In this document: piece after piece, positions 1 to 13,150 of the stretch
Layout of the letters: every line of letters starts with the position of its first letter
Position numbering within the stretch: position 1 is the stretch's first letter
From: Gorsachius magnificus
Taxonomy: Eukaryota > Chordata > Aves > Pelecaniformes > Ardeidae
Reading direction: 5' to 3'
NCBI GenBank assembly: GCA_034008185.1
Contig: CM067086.1
Location: forward strand, 15,220,507 to 15,284,506
Length of the DNA: 64,000 nt
Program-made: the position numbers and the translations under genes
Notes under the pieces: model-generated
What the model saw: only the letters and a program-made list of their open reading frames with translations
Databases searched by the model: none
What the model was told of the DNA's origin: nothing

Positions 1-1113
1 TCCAATTTTTTGCCGTTCTTGTGGTAGTAAACTGTGATCTGTTTTTTAAAAAGTTAGGGATAGCAAAGAAGAAAAACAAAAGACAAATCATTCAACTAGT
101 GTGTGTATTTTATATATATGTTGTATATCTTTTACATAGATATTTCTTCACAATTTTGGGCATTTTTTCTTATGTACTTTCTTTAGAAACAAGCCTTGGG
201 TTTTATTTTTCTAGATAGTTTTTAAATAGCATTTGTATCTTGGGAAGTATTAGGAGACATACTTTAGCGTTAAGTATTGCATTCTGAATTTCAAAATATT
301 CAAATGATCTCTTGCTAATTCTTTTACTATTGATATTACTTAGTACAAATACATTTCAAAACGATATCTCCATAGTACTCATTGCTGGCTATTTGCCTAA
401 GAAAATGACTACTACATAGCTCTCTTTAGACACAAAAAAATCTAATATTCATTAGTAGAGCATTTATTAAATAAGTTCTGTAATTAAAGATATGTTTACA
501 TATTCATCGAGGTATTAATTAATAAAACTTGTGTTAGTAAGCCCATGTCTTACATAATCAATTTTGTATATGATAAACTGTTGTTTATGACATAAAAATT
601 ATTCTGAGTTTGATACAGGTGATCTATTCACTGGAAAGGCTTTAACGACTGGCCTATATATTCAGATCTTTGCATTAATTCTTGCAAATATGTATGATAA
701 AATTGCTATTGGTACTGTATGAATCATTGAAATGATCCTATTATTGCAGTATTTTTATAGGGCTACTGCTATAATTTGTTACAAAGTCTTCACTCTACCC
801 TTATTATAGTTTCTCTATGCGTATGCCTTGAGTGTTATGGTAGATTTTCAAATTCATTGAGCGAGTCTTTTTTTTCTTTCTCTCATTTTCCTCTTGTAAG
901 CCAAATTCAAAACAAAAACTTCTGTGCTTTGTCTGCATATCTTTGGCTGTGTTTCATTGTGACATGCACTGCTGTTCTTTTAGCACCAAAATGTTGGCAC
1001 ACATTACTGAAAATTTCACACCATCTCTTGCTGGATCAGCAAGCTTAACCTACCAAAATCTGGTGTTGTTGAATGGTTTTTGACTGATAATCAATCTTTT
1101 TGCTGCTCGACAG

Positions 1114-1224
1114 TTGTTGCTGGGACACAGACTAGAGCAGGTGGCAGATGTGCCTTGTCTTCTGAGAAAAGAAAGAGTAGGTGAGCTTGGGCACAGAGTA
1201 ACATATTGTGTGTCCATTAAAAGG
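1114..1224 (+). other. Exon-like cassette, open in one frame (unproven)
   Basis: The segment follows a pyrimidine-rich stretch ending in 'ctcgacag' and is followed by 'agg|gtaagtat', a near-consensus donor. It is 111 bp long, and the first frame is open throughout (37 codons, phase 0 to 0), while the other two frames are closed. I do not recognise the peptide. Decoy exons of this kind are common in vertebrate introns, so this is a candidate only. It could also be a non-coding RNA exon. Confidence 0.2.
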
Positions 1225-2680
1225 GTAAGTATAACAGCAAAAAGTCAGTGCTATAAGTAGAAAAGACCCCAATATTGGAAAATAGGCTTTTTTACACCCC
1301 TGTTTACAAGTTTAATAGAACGGGAAAATGACAGTTAATAGTGTAGAATTCCATGTGCTTAAAAATCAGAACTGATGTTAAAAACATTAATAAATTCTCT
1401 GTATAACAGTCCATAGTACTTTTTTTTGCTTGTATTTTTTATTTATACATAGTATGAATGAACAATGTATGCCTTTTTAAAAAGCTACAATATACTGAAG
1501 AGAGAGTTTTCAACACAGGTAAAGATATAGTGGTAGACAGTATGTATTTTATGTTTTCTTTCTCTAGTCTATGACTGGGAAGAGTAGTATGGCTTGTCAG
1601 TATAAACATACTGATTGCTGCATTTCAGTCCTTAATGCATAGATAACAAGGTCAAATGTCAGTAGCAAATCCTCTTTGCATGGGAATGGAAGATCAGTGA
1701 TATACTGCAAAGCCCCAACCCTGTAAATATGTGCAAGTGATCCCATGGAAATCAGATAGACTTTTTACATGTGTAGTTACACATAAATATTTGCAAGATT
1801 GGCAGCTTTGCAGAAATCTGTATTTCAAGTATATTTGTTATTTTTCTATATAAATACCTGGATAAAATATAATTCCCAGTCATGTTGATGTCTTGGTTTA
1901 TTTGGAATTATTCACCTTCTCATCTTTCTGCCATATTAAAATTTAATTTGAGATTTGGATTAAATGAGTAAGGATTCAAACATAAATTGTCAAATTGCAT
2001 GATCTGGGATAAAAATTGAAAGCCGTTGCTTCTTTTAATTTAGTTCAATATTTAAAATAGATACATGTGGCATCAGTTATAAGGTGCCATTCCAACAGAA
2101 GTTTAGCAAACAAAAATGTATTAAGTCTCAAGAATTTAAAACATATTTTTGGAGGACTATTGTGGAATTAGTGTGTTGCAGAACTGTGCCAAAGAGTTAA
2201 TGCTCTGTAGTATGTTGTTCTTCCATGTAATTTACATATGGTGACAGGCAATGGTTGTATTTAATTAATTGTTTATTGGAAATATATGGGAGACCATGTA
2301 CTGATACTAATTTCTTTCTGTTGAATTTAATTCCAGTGACACTAACAACCTTGCCCAATAAAATCATCAATTGGCTATCACTCCTTCATAAAAAATTTAT
2401 GCATTTTATCAGTCATGCTGTTGTGGAAAACATGGCTTCTTCTGAACTTCACCTTCACTTCATCTTCCATTCAGTAATTTTTCCATTTCTGTGTTTGCCA
2501 TTTACCTTGATCTTGCTTTAGAGTTACTAAGTTGGAGACAAAGTAGTTTTGGCTGATCAATCAACTGTGGACTTAGACTGCAATCCAAACCCAATTATGT
2601 TCAGGTCTAATTCACTGTACTACTGAGAGTAACATCGGTTGTTTCTGCAGGAACCTTCGGATTAGTGAAATTAGGGATTT

Positions 2681-2700
2681 ATACAGCTATACAGCTATAC
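2681..2700. repeat. Short tandem repeat, 8-bp unit
   Basis: Two and a half copies of 'atacagct' stand in tandem. They lie inside another exon-like segment (2651-2754, between 'tttctgcag' and 'acag|gtaatt'). This is a small slippage-type repeat with no further significance visible. Confidence 0.7.
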
Positions 2701-4621
2701 TTACTGGAGCTCCACTGATTATTATGGGAACTAAGATGTCTAGCTCACATACAGGTAATTTACAAGTAGACACCTGATTAACTGTGCTGATCTTAAACTC
2801 AATCACTTCCTAAAGACAGCATTTGGGCCAAAATGCTGTTGTTGATATGCCATGCTTACATACTTTTTGTAAGTCATGTTGACAAGGATTCCTTGCACGG
2901 AGCATGGTCCGCTTTGCTGATCACATAGACACTTCATCCGATTAATAGATCTTATTACCCAGGTGCAGAACAATGTTTATGACCTACCTCCAGCTCTCAT
3001 TCTGTGGATCACTATAGTAAAAGAACACTAGGTGTGGAAACAATTAGTACATAAACATTAACTTTTTTACTACTTGGCCAAAATGTCTGTACTCTTTCAT
3101 TTAGAGTTATATTTGTAGGATGCATATGCTTCCAGTACTGTGTTCTAAAAATAAAACTAAAAATAATGAATAAGATTTTATGTCTTTTATTAATGCGCTG
3201 TGACAAGGAGGCCACTAGGAAAAGCTATCCATGTTTAGTGTTCTTAATGCTGCATTTCAGGTCTGTATTTAAATGAAGAGATAAAGATTTTTTTGTTTAA
3301 TGACATTTAGATATCATGTGATCCACAAAATGAAGTAATTTACCAAGACCGGTTCCAATTGGCAAGAATGTGTGTGAATACATTTAAAAGAGGACGTCTT
3401 TTCTACAAGGAGTAAGTATCAGTGAAATGATGGTTCTTGCCATTCTAATTATTGACTGATTTGGAAATGTTTAAATTCTAAGCAGCATTCTAAATAATAT
3501 AGGGCTTTTTCTGATCAACACATAAAAATTAAAGTTGTCACATTTTACTTTTCAGAAAAACTGCATCTCCACTATGAACTTGAAGTTAATACACTTTATT
3601 ACAAATTTTCATGTAATTACTGTATTATATGTTATTATTTCAATACATTTGTGGTGGAATTTCGATCTGAAAAAGGAATATGCTATAACAACTATCCATA
3701 AAAATATGGAGAAATATGTATTCATGATATATTATGAGCTTATCCATTTTATAACAGATCTTGAAAATCTCAAGATATACAACAGAGATTTGTTGTAAGC
3801 TATAGAAGTTTTCTCTTGAATCATCATATATCAAAATAGAATTGAATGCTTAGAAAATAGCTTGATCATATCCTGAAAATTAGAATGACAGAAACCTGTC
3901 TTTGAGATGGATGCCAGTAAAAACTAGATTATATTTTCTTTTAAGGGTTTCTGACAGAAAAACAATTTTATTATTTTACTACAGAAAATTTAGATTCAAA
4001 TTATTATTACAGATTCTTACAGCCCCTTCCTGTTGTGGGTACCTTTGCAAAATTTTATTTATGTATGTCCATTTCTGAGCTACTTGGGAACCTTTCAGAA
4101 TATTGAAGTCTCCCTTCTAGCCACTCAATGGCATTGAAGTCTTTAGTGTTTTTTATACAGGAATCTAAAGGTAAGAGCTCACCTTTAATATGCTGTGTCT
4201 TTTCCTCCTTTAGATTTCTCACTTAGCAAACTCTACTATTTCTTTTGGCACCAGAAACAAAGGCAAATATAGTGTATCCTCAAGAGCTTCCACAGCAGAT
4301 TTGATAAATACATTTTTCCAGACAACTATATGGAGTCTTACTGATGGCACAATAGCCATAGCAAATGTATGTTGTCAGGCTTTAACTTTCTTACCTGGTC
4401 TTAGGCTTCACTCTCCTATTACCTTTGGTAGTTAAAGAAATATGAGAAACCTTTGTGGTATACTTTAGCTTGATGATGTTACTGCTTTGTAAAGACATTT
4501 GCCACCATGATGGATTGACCAGATCCGTGATTTCTGGGAGCAACCAATAGGCTTTATGGAGTGAGAGATGACAGCTTAACTAGAAGTTGTAAGCTGATAG
4601 CCAAAAGTGATAATACATTTA

Positions 4622-4639
4622 CACCCCCCACCCACCCCC
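4622..4639. repeat. C-rich tract, possible G-quadruplex on the minus strand
   Basis: Runs of six, three and five C are separated by single A residues. The minus strand therefore has closely spaced G runs. A G-quadruplex would need the longest run to be split into two, so folding is possible but not certain. Confidence 0.4.
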
Positions 4640-4890
4640 AATTAAAACCAAGTAAGGCAAATTAGGGTACAAAAATCACCAAAGGGAATGTTTTTTTCAA
4701 GAATAGTTTGTGACTTTTTTAACAAATAAAAAGCTATAATCCAAAATTTAATTATGTATAAGGTTAATTATAGAATTGTTTAGATAACCAGTAAACACCC
4801 AGTATAATATGTTTCTAAACAGAACTCTGTATATAGCCTCCACTGTTAAGGAGAACAGATTTTATGAAATGATAGCATCTACTACATTCC

Positions 4891-4934
4891 ATATATATAT
4901 ATATATAATACACACACACACACACATATATATA
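4891..4934. repeat. Compound (AT)n-(AC)n-(AT)n microsatellite
   Basis: A run of AT dinucleotides (about 4891-4908) passes into eight CA units (about 4911-4926) and returns to TA units (4927-4934). It is a compound dinucleotide microsatellite of about 44 bp, probably polymorphic in length. Confidence 0.9.
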
Positions 4935-7900
4935 AAATGCCCTATTTGTTACTCTTTTATTACAGTTTCTGTTGAACAACTGTGTCTCATATCGGATTTT
5001 TGTTCAGGGCAGCAAAGAGTAAGGTGATGCTGTATTACTTAGGTATTAGTACCGTGTTTTGGGGGGACACAGACTCTGATGCCTTACCCAGAATCCACTT
5101 GAATTTAGAGAGATACAGCTACCTCCACAGACTTCTGCATTAGGTCCTTAGGCTATAAAATGCCTGCATATGAAACAGTATCTTTCTGTATGTTTTTATG
5201 ATCTCTACAGCAGTGGGAACATAATCATGGTAAAGAAGTCAGCAATTCTGTAATAATAATAAAAAAAGAATAATGCTATTTTCTAGGATGTAAAAATACT
5301 TTCCAGATATGGCTTAAAATTGTGTTTGAATAAAAGAACATGGAAAAAGTTAGGTACAGCTGAAACAATGTAAATTAAATGTGAAAAGTACAGCACTGTT
5401 TAATCAGTAGTTGAACTTGTCCTAACACCTCCCCAACAGTATCCTGGAAGGCAAATCCAGGGTAAATTTTGAGACATCCCTATATGTACAAAGAACCAGG
5501 AGTTGTAGGAAAGTTTTGTCCATACCTTTCACATAACAACAGATAAAGATCTTGGCCTGCAGACCCTTTGTCTTAGTTCCTTTATTTGCACTAAGCAGGA
5601 GTGCTAAAATGAAAAATTCTTCAAGAAATGCAAAACATTGAGATCTGTATCCCTACTAACCTGTAGATTGCAGTAGGAATCAGTTTAAAGTAATTTATTA
5701 TTAAATCTCTGACCCGTGATATAAAAAAACCCCAAACCAAAATTGATTGCCAGCAGTGCAGAATGGAGAAATTCATCCCAATCCAGAAAAAGAGGGACAG
5801 TCTTTCAAACACTATCATTCTAGATCTAGTGAATATAAGGTCAAGAGAAAAATTTGAGAGGAATGGAGAAGAGAAATACAGAGTACTGGTGACTGAGGCA
5901 TGCTCTCTCTCTGCCAAATGAATGAAAACTGTTTGCATTGTAAACTATCAACCTATCAATTGAATTTTGTGCTGAGGTGCAGAGCCAGACAACCTTTCAC
6001 ACAGTCTCTGTATGTTTTTATCATACTACACAGTTACTGCAGTCTCTTCAGGGCTTATCTTATTTCTTTCATTTGGCATTTACACCTGTTTAATTCCCCA
6101 AATAATTTCAGGTTTACTTGAGTGTAAACAAGGGAAGAATTCACACAAAATGACATGAACAATTATTTCTTTTAAACTGTACCAACACCAAATTTTTGAT
6201 TTATTGAAACAATTTTCATTGCTTCTGGACTGCTCAAGTATAATCATAGGAATTTTTAGTATTGATTCCCTGTTTTGTTAGACTAATATTAGCAGTTTTA
6301 ATTGCTGATCTTTTACATATTTTCAATTACTTCCCAAAGCAAAATGTAAGTTTGTTATTTAAAAGGAAATGAATATGATCTTTGTAAAGTAAATTCTAGC
6401 TTTCAGATTCCTGTCACACCAAAACATAGTGAAAAACATTCATCATCTGTTGATGAACCTAAATTTTTATTTGTTGTTTTGTGAAAGGCATATAAAAGTC
6501 TTTTCACAATCTGGGGGCCTTTTTTAGTTTAAATGGACAGTAATACCATGACCTTTATTCCTGAAGAGTTCATAGAAAAGTTCAGGGCAAGGGGATGAAA
6601 TACGTTGATTGACAGAGAAGATGGGATGTTTGTAATTTTAATCAAATTTAGAATTAAGACATACTTCAAATAATATGTCAGACTAGTGTTAGTGAGTTTA
6701 AAATTTAATGACAACTGCTGTCATTATTAGTTAAATATAGCCATTCTGCCTGTGGCAATAAATGATGACACTTCAGAACAAGCAGAAACAAAAAACTCTC
6801 AAGTATTTAAAGAAAAGGGAGTGACCGTAAACTTAGTTAAACACAGGAATGTGACCTGGGCATAATATGTTTCCCAAATACAGAGGTATCTGTAATTAGA
6901 ACAGAGGACATGATTGAATGCAACATTATGTCTTATTATTACAAGAGTGTTTACATTTTAGGATACTTGGGCCTTTCTTCTTATTTCATAAACATATATC
7001 AGGGAATTTCATATTTATTATATTAACATTTAATTGTATCAATATATAAGATATGTTTCAGATTCATGTCTCTGTTACTGTTCTGTACCCTTTTAAACAT
7101 ATCACTAAATTTTCAGATTCTTAAAAGGTGGGAATTGAGAAAATCGTGTCCTGTTTTTAACAGATTAAAATATTTTTTTCAGACTATACATTTTGGATTC
7201 ATGAGGTTATGAAGGTTGTTTGAAGCATTGGTTGGTATTTGTTTCTATCAAGGTGAGGAAAGGGAAAAAAGTAAAAGCAAGATGTGTCTGAGTACATATG
7301 CATAATATATAGCATCAACATATTTGTAATACCATATGCTAGTCCCTTTAAACCTGTAAGTTTATTCCTTTTTATTATCATTTGGAGAAAGTTTCTTACA
7401 ACTCTGTAAATCTCGTTTCAACAATGACAGTATAAAGTAATTGTGAATGAAGGGGATAGGTGTTGGGAGAATAAGAAACCTGAGTTTTTAAATAAATTCA
7501 ATATAACAGGAACTGTGTGTAACACAAACCTGGGCTCCAATCAGAACAGTATAGTCAGCACTTAAGGAATGTTAAATGAAAATGTAAGTGCTCTGTGAGT
7601 TTATATTTGTTATTCTGCAAGTGACATTCTTCATTCTTAATGGTGAACCTCTATGTCATCATATTATTAAGATATTCCTTGGCATATGACTTTGAACTGT
7701 GATTTTTCTATCTTGACATGATTAAAATTTACAGCCACTTTGACTAGCAGTAGTAGTGTTACTGTGTGTTTTGGAGGGGTTACTTCCATTTAGGTAATAT
7801 AGTCTGCTTATCCAGAGTTCTCAGTTTAAGTTCAATTTGCTGAGTTAATCTTCACTTTCTGTACCAAATTATTGACTAGTGTTGCTGATCTTCTTTAAAT

Positions 7901-8136
7901 TATTTCAACAGCTAACATTAAGCATAAACCCAAGCATATAATTTAATTTTTGAAAATGATGGTAAATTCTGGCATAAAAATTTATGTAAATGATGCTTAT
8001 AAAAATTAGGTTAAGATTTGTAAATTTGCAGTCTCAAGCACTTAGTGTTAACTTAGTGATTGACAAATTAAGGTACATTATGGTTGACAGTAGCGTGTAC
8101 AACTATCTGCTACACAGTGGCAGATTAATGAAAATA

Positions 8137-8555
8137 ACAGAATAATCTGCCTTGAAAGGGACCTCTAACTTCAAAGGTAGGACAGGTTTCTTGGTGCATT
8201 ATCCAGCAAATTTTTAAAATTTCCAAAGATGGAAATTCTCCAGCCTCTCTGGGCAAGCCATTCCACTGCTTAACTATTGTCAATTTTTTTCCTTATATTT
8301 AACTGAATTTTCCCATGCTGCAGCTGTGACTGTTTCCTCCTGTCCTTTTATTGTGTTCCTTTGAAATCTCTTTCTCTATCTTTCCTATAGCCATTCTTTA
8401 GGTAGTTAAAGATTGTGGTTAGACCTCCTCTCAACTGCCTTCTCTCCATGATTTCTAAGCCTCTCCTTTTGCAATAATGATGCTGCATTTTATTCCCAAG
8501 TCTGAAAGTGAATGAAATCCACTTGTTTTGTAGCAATAGTAGTAGGTCCTTGTAG
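8137..8555 (-). mobile_element. Old CR1 LINE fragment (3' part), minus strand
   Basis: Read on the minus strand, this is the 3' part of a CR1 LINE. The open frame at 8348-8536 encodes 'MERRQLRGG' followed by 'YLKNGYRKDRER'. These correspond to the conserved C-terminal CR1 ORF2 block, which reads like '[18 protein letters not shown]' in the 26.6-kb copy. The 3' untranslated part lies at the left edge, with the 'gggacctct' block and a degenerate octamer near 8137. Divergence is high, so this copy is much older than the one at 25-27 kb. The right boundary is approximate. Confidence 0.85.
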
Positions 8556-9026
8556 ATGATCTTAAGTATTTAAGCAATGCAAGAAGGATTTATATGCCAA
8601 ACAGCTTGTCTCTTTTTTTCTTATTGTAGTTGCTAGTTTAATAGAGTATAACCTCTCTCCCTACAAACCTTGGCAATCTTCTACATTCCATTGTCCATAT
8701 TTTTCTGTTTCTGTCACATATCATAGGCATGTAAAGACCTCAAAATATTTTTAGGAGAGTTAGAAACTTCCTTCCAGCCTCTCATCAAATCACTTCTCTT
8801 ACGTGCAACATTTTCAGTTATAGCATCAGTGTGAAGCACAGGGTAGGTTTAAGAGCAGGAGCATTTAGAACAGATGCTAAGGAATCCTGAAGAAAGGAGT
8901 GAAGCTGAAATCTCATCTGATGCCTCTGCTTAGACGTTGTGTAAGACTGGCAAAATCCTTACCCTAGTTCCAAATAAGTACTTTTATTATCAATGGTCTG
9001 TAAAGTCCAAAGATTCTCATAGCTAT

Positions 9027-9046
9027 TCTTTCTTTCTTTCCTTCCC
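9027..9046. repeat. Short (TTTC)n-like pyrimidine repeat
   Basis: About four TTTC units run into 'cttcccc' and then 'agg'. It looks like a splice acceptor, but I found no good donor within a plausible exon length, so it is listed only as a simple repeat. Confidence 0.6.
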
Positions 9047-12000
9047 CAGGAGTTTTGTATTATTGCTGCACGGTCCAATAGCAACAAGAGGCATATCTCA
9101 ATCCAGCCTGCATACTGGAGATTATAAGCACTCTCTTGGGAATTGTGAAATATGGGACTGAGTCCGTCAGACTGAAAAGATTATAGAACCTGACCTCCCT
9201 CTACCCAGGAAATATAAACACTGGGCCACTTCTATAAATGAAACTTTACCACCATTCTTCAAGTAATTTTTTTTATTTAAATGCTCATGTCTGGTTTACT
9301 TTGTGACAAACTCAGTGCTACCAGTTTGTCTCTGCACTTAGTGTATCTGGCATAACCCCTCAGTGAGGGAATTTTGCTTTGGAGGTTCCTGGTTTCTGAG
9401 ACCCAAAAGATTGGTAGCTGCCAAACTTCTCAAATCAGGTAGGAGCATGGTTGCTTAAGGATGCATAACAACGTCAATGTACAGATAATTTCAGGTGGCA
9501 AGAGTAATGTATTGCTGAAAATAAGGGAACACAAAGACACTCAAGTGCCTGTTTTTATGTCTACACTACTCTGAAGTGGCAGGAGTATATTCATTACCAT
9601 GTAGTGCTTGCCCTCCATGCATGTAACAACCTCATTGACATCTTGTTCAATCAAGGCTGGGAGCAAATATTCATGCTTAGCATTTTTGGCTGTGCAGATT
9701 CCTAGAGGGCTTACTCCTATTGTGCTTGAAGCTTCTTTGCAGGCTTATGCTATAGAATACAGACAAGCTTGACCTTCAGAGCAATTCTCCAGCCACCCTT
9801 AAGGGGTACTCTGGATGTAACCTTAAAGGGTGGGCAAAATTTTTCTTTATCACATTCTTTCACTTAGCAGCTATAATCTTCCTAAATTTGCCTTTAGGCA
9901 TCTTCTTGCTCTTATCAATCAATGCCAAGCGATCTCTAAATTTCAAGTTATGTCATCTTTTGTTATAATCTAAATCAGATGCCGCTTCTTTTCCAAATAT
10001 CACTCTGCTCAGGAGGAAATCAAACTACACTTAAACTGAAAAACATCCTTTTGCTGTTACCCAGCCAACTTTTAATACTTGCTTATATGGGAAATAGCAC
10101 ATAATATATGTCCAATAACTATATAAATGAATACCCTACCAAATTAAATCAAGCACAGACTTAGACTAGATTTGTTAATGCATGTTAGAGCCCTTTCTTC
10201 CAAGGCTGAACCACCTTTGACAACTTCTCTGAAAATGTGCCAGTTTCAAAAATTTCCAGATGATAGTCAGTCTGTCTTAATATCTGTTTTCCAATTTTAT
10301 TAGAGGTGTTTTTCAGCCACTAGTTAAACTGGTCTTGCAACCACCTCTTTACTACAAGATCATTGTTGTGATCAGAAGTGGAATTCATGGAAGTCAGGTG
10401 ATGTGATTCAAGATATGCTGTTCATATGAATTCTGAGATGCATCTTCCTCATTACTACGGTCGCATATGACTTGGAACCTGTATGGATCGAGGGACCAAG
10501 GGATAGTCAAGTCAACCAAAATAATCTTTTCACACAAATGGGAGTTATTAGCATAAAAAAAATGTCCATAAGAAAAATGTCTTCATAAACCGTTGTTGTT
10601 CATGAAGTAAAAAGTAACTGTTCTGCATGGATAAGTGGTTGACATTTGAGCATGTCTTTTTAGAGAGGAAATTATTTCAAGCTCTTCTGTGAGATCCAGT
10701 ACAACTTTTCAGGGATCCTATTTCTAAATTGGATTCAGTAAAACTGTCATGCTTTCTAAACAAATCATAAGTCAATAAACATTTCTCAATTGTTTAATAA
10801 TAAGGACTGTGAAACACAAAATTGTTGATGCTGTTGAATGGTCTCCCTGCATTTCCCAGTCTAACATTTTTACTTTTAGCTGTGGCAGGTAGGAACTAAT
10901 GCTGTTCACCCATCTGTATCCTACCTGGCATTTTTATGTAAAGTATGTAAAGGGCTATTTTGAGCCCAAGAGTCTACTCGGTACAGCGAGTGTTAACAAA
11001 GTCCTTTGATACTGGAATCTGATCAGTGGCAATGGGAATGTTTAGAGTTTTACCAGCAGATTTCTACCAAGTTCATCCCAAGTGCACATGCCAATTGTTT
11101 TTCACAGCAACCACAGAATACCTTCCTGACAACTGCATGTGCACATTTGTGCTGTTGCAAAAGGAAAGATAAGTCAGAATTCATAAATTCTACAAGTAAC
11201 AGGAAGAGCTCTGGAGAAGGCAGCAGGAAAATTAAGCTACATCTGTGTTAACAAGTTGTACAGCTCCAGACAAACAGATCTGTGGAATGAAGCAGTTAGT
11301 ACAAAGAAACTTTATGTCCCCACTATACGCATTTTAAGAGATTTTACTCTGGGCTAGCTCTAGGCTGTGCAGTGGACTTATGGAAAGTCTTTAGGTACAC
11401 CTCTGGAGTGCATCCATTGGTTTACTTTCAACCAAAGGAAATTAGTTTGCATGCTTTGAAACTGCTCTGTGATATGAATCCAAGTGCATTAAGTGGAAGC
11501 TATAGGTTCCTCACTTAAAAATTGCAGTCTTTGAACTAGAATGCTAATGTAGATGCATCCTCGTGGAAGAAAACAAACCACAATTTATTAAATGTAAATT
11601 TGAAATTCACTTACTTGTTGAGAAGTAACTTTGGTTACAAAATGACCCCTACTAGATTAATAGATTTGTAAATTCACATTCTCAGTCCTGGTAAATTACT
11701 GTAGCTGTACTGAATTCAAGAAGGTTAGCTAATTTACATTCACTGAGGATCTAATACATGGACTTTAGAACCCAATGTGAAGTTCCATAGGTAGACAGGC
11801 ACTAAATATATTTAGTTGAGAAACTAAACCATGGTTTAATGAGCATTTTTTTTTTCAAACTGATTGCCAGTATCGATGTTGATGACAAGACAAATTTTCT
11901 TTTGTCTTAGAACTTTAAATCTCTATGAAAAACTCAGGCATTTACACCTTAGTGGGTTTGGAGACATTTATTAACATAATCAACACATGCTTTATATTTC

Positions 12001-12943
12001 ATAATAAAGTAGCCTCATGATATAAAAATTTGTGAATTGAAACCAATTTTCAGAAGAACTGTCATGCATCTAATGTAATCCAACTGTAATAATAGCAGTA
12101 TGAGTCTTACCTTTTCGAAATTATGTGTGTAGACACATTCTGTTAACATTATGGCAGTTACAAGGCTAAGGATCAAACTTTTAACTGAGTTAATCCTCTA
12201 ACTCCCACTTATTTTAGTGATCTTAGATTACTAAATAATTTTTAAAAGCCTTCAGCCCCTAAGTTTTTTTAATATATGCATCTCATACTGAATTTTTATC
12301 AGTACAATGAGTATGTTTATTGGCACAGTTTTTATCTGTAGCTAGATAGCTTCTGGTTATATTTCTACATGCAACGTACAACATTCTTCTTTGAAGATTT
12401 AATTGTAAGTGCATTTTGTGCAGAGGCAATACACCATTTAGAGGTCATTTTCTAGCATTCAGAAAAAGAAAAAAACTAACAGTTGAAGTGAAATAATAAA
12501 AATGTCATTTATATGATGCAGTGCCAGATATGGAACTCAAACAATGTACAAAAGGTTCAGGCTTAATTTTCCTGAAGCAGAAGAAATGAGAGGCATTTCA
12601 TTTTTGTAGGTGAGAAGTGAAATGTTCCTCTCTGCTCACTGATAGAGGCATGCTAAGGTGAATTTTAATTATGACTAAATTGTGGTATTACTCTTTCATA
12701 CCCTGAACATCTGTTCCCTTCAGGAATGATGATTTATGCAGGCTATCACTGCAGACAGCTTGCTACAGCTTATGTCACGGTTAGTAGGAAGCTGGTGGTA
12801 GTATTTCAGAAAATACCAGCCTCTAAGTGGAGACAGGCCAGTGTGTATGTTTAAGGTAATAGCGAAAGGGGAGCATGATGTGTCCATTTTTAATTTTGAA
12901 GCCAAATATTGACTTTAATTGTTTTTTTACTTTTTTCTTTCAG

Positions 12944-13150
12944 ACCATCTGTCATTAATGAAGAAAGGATCTTGGACAGTGAATGGCCTGGTTCTTCATA
13001 ATGATGTCAAGCAAAAGAAAACCAAGCCTGTCATTTCCAACTGCATGTAGAAAATTACTGAGGACAACTCTGACAGAATTTTAGTGTTTAAGAACTGTAC
13101 AGGGCAGGATAACTATTGAGACTACTGCATCACCAAATCAAATTGAAAAG
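12944..13150 (+). other. Exon-like cassette with strong splice signals, non-coding
   Basis: A long T-rich tract ending in 'ttttttctttcag' precedes the segment, and 'aaaag|gtaacttt' follows it. Both are good vertebrate splice signals, 207 bp apart. All three frames contain stops; the longest open stretch from the acceptor is about 34 codons, ending in 'tgcatgtag'. If it is used at all, it would be a non-coding RNA exon, a 5' untranslated exon or a last coding exon. Nothing in the sequence identifies a parent gene. Confidence 0.25.

Larger units (their letters stand above)
1..8136. other. AT-rich unique sequence, no recognisable gene
   Basis: This stretch is AT-rich with many short homopolymer runs and stop codons in all frames. 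No open frame in it exceeds about 105 codons and none resembles a family I know. It holds the AT/AC microsatellite near 4.9 kb, a C-rich patch at 4.62 kb and three exon-like segments near 1.1, 2.7 and 3.3 kb, each discussed separately. The rest shows nothing I can name; intergenic or intronic DNA is the simplest reading. Confidence 0.6.

Noticed and set aside
9027..9161. Possible exon after 'cttccccagg'
   Set aside because: The acceptor looks good, but no acceptable donor follows and the open frame is short; the tract is better explained as a simple repeat.
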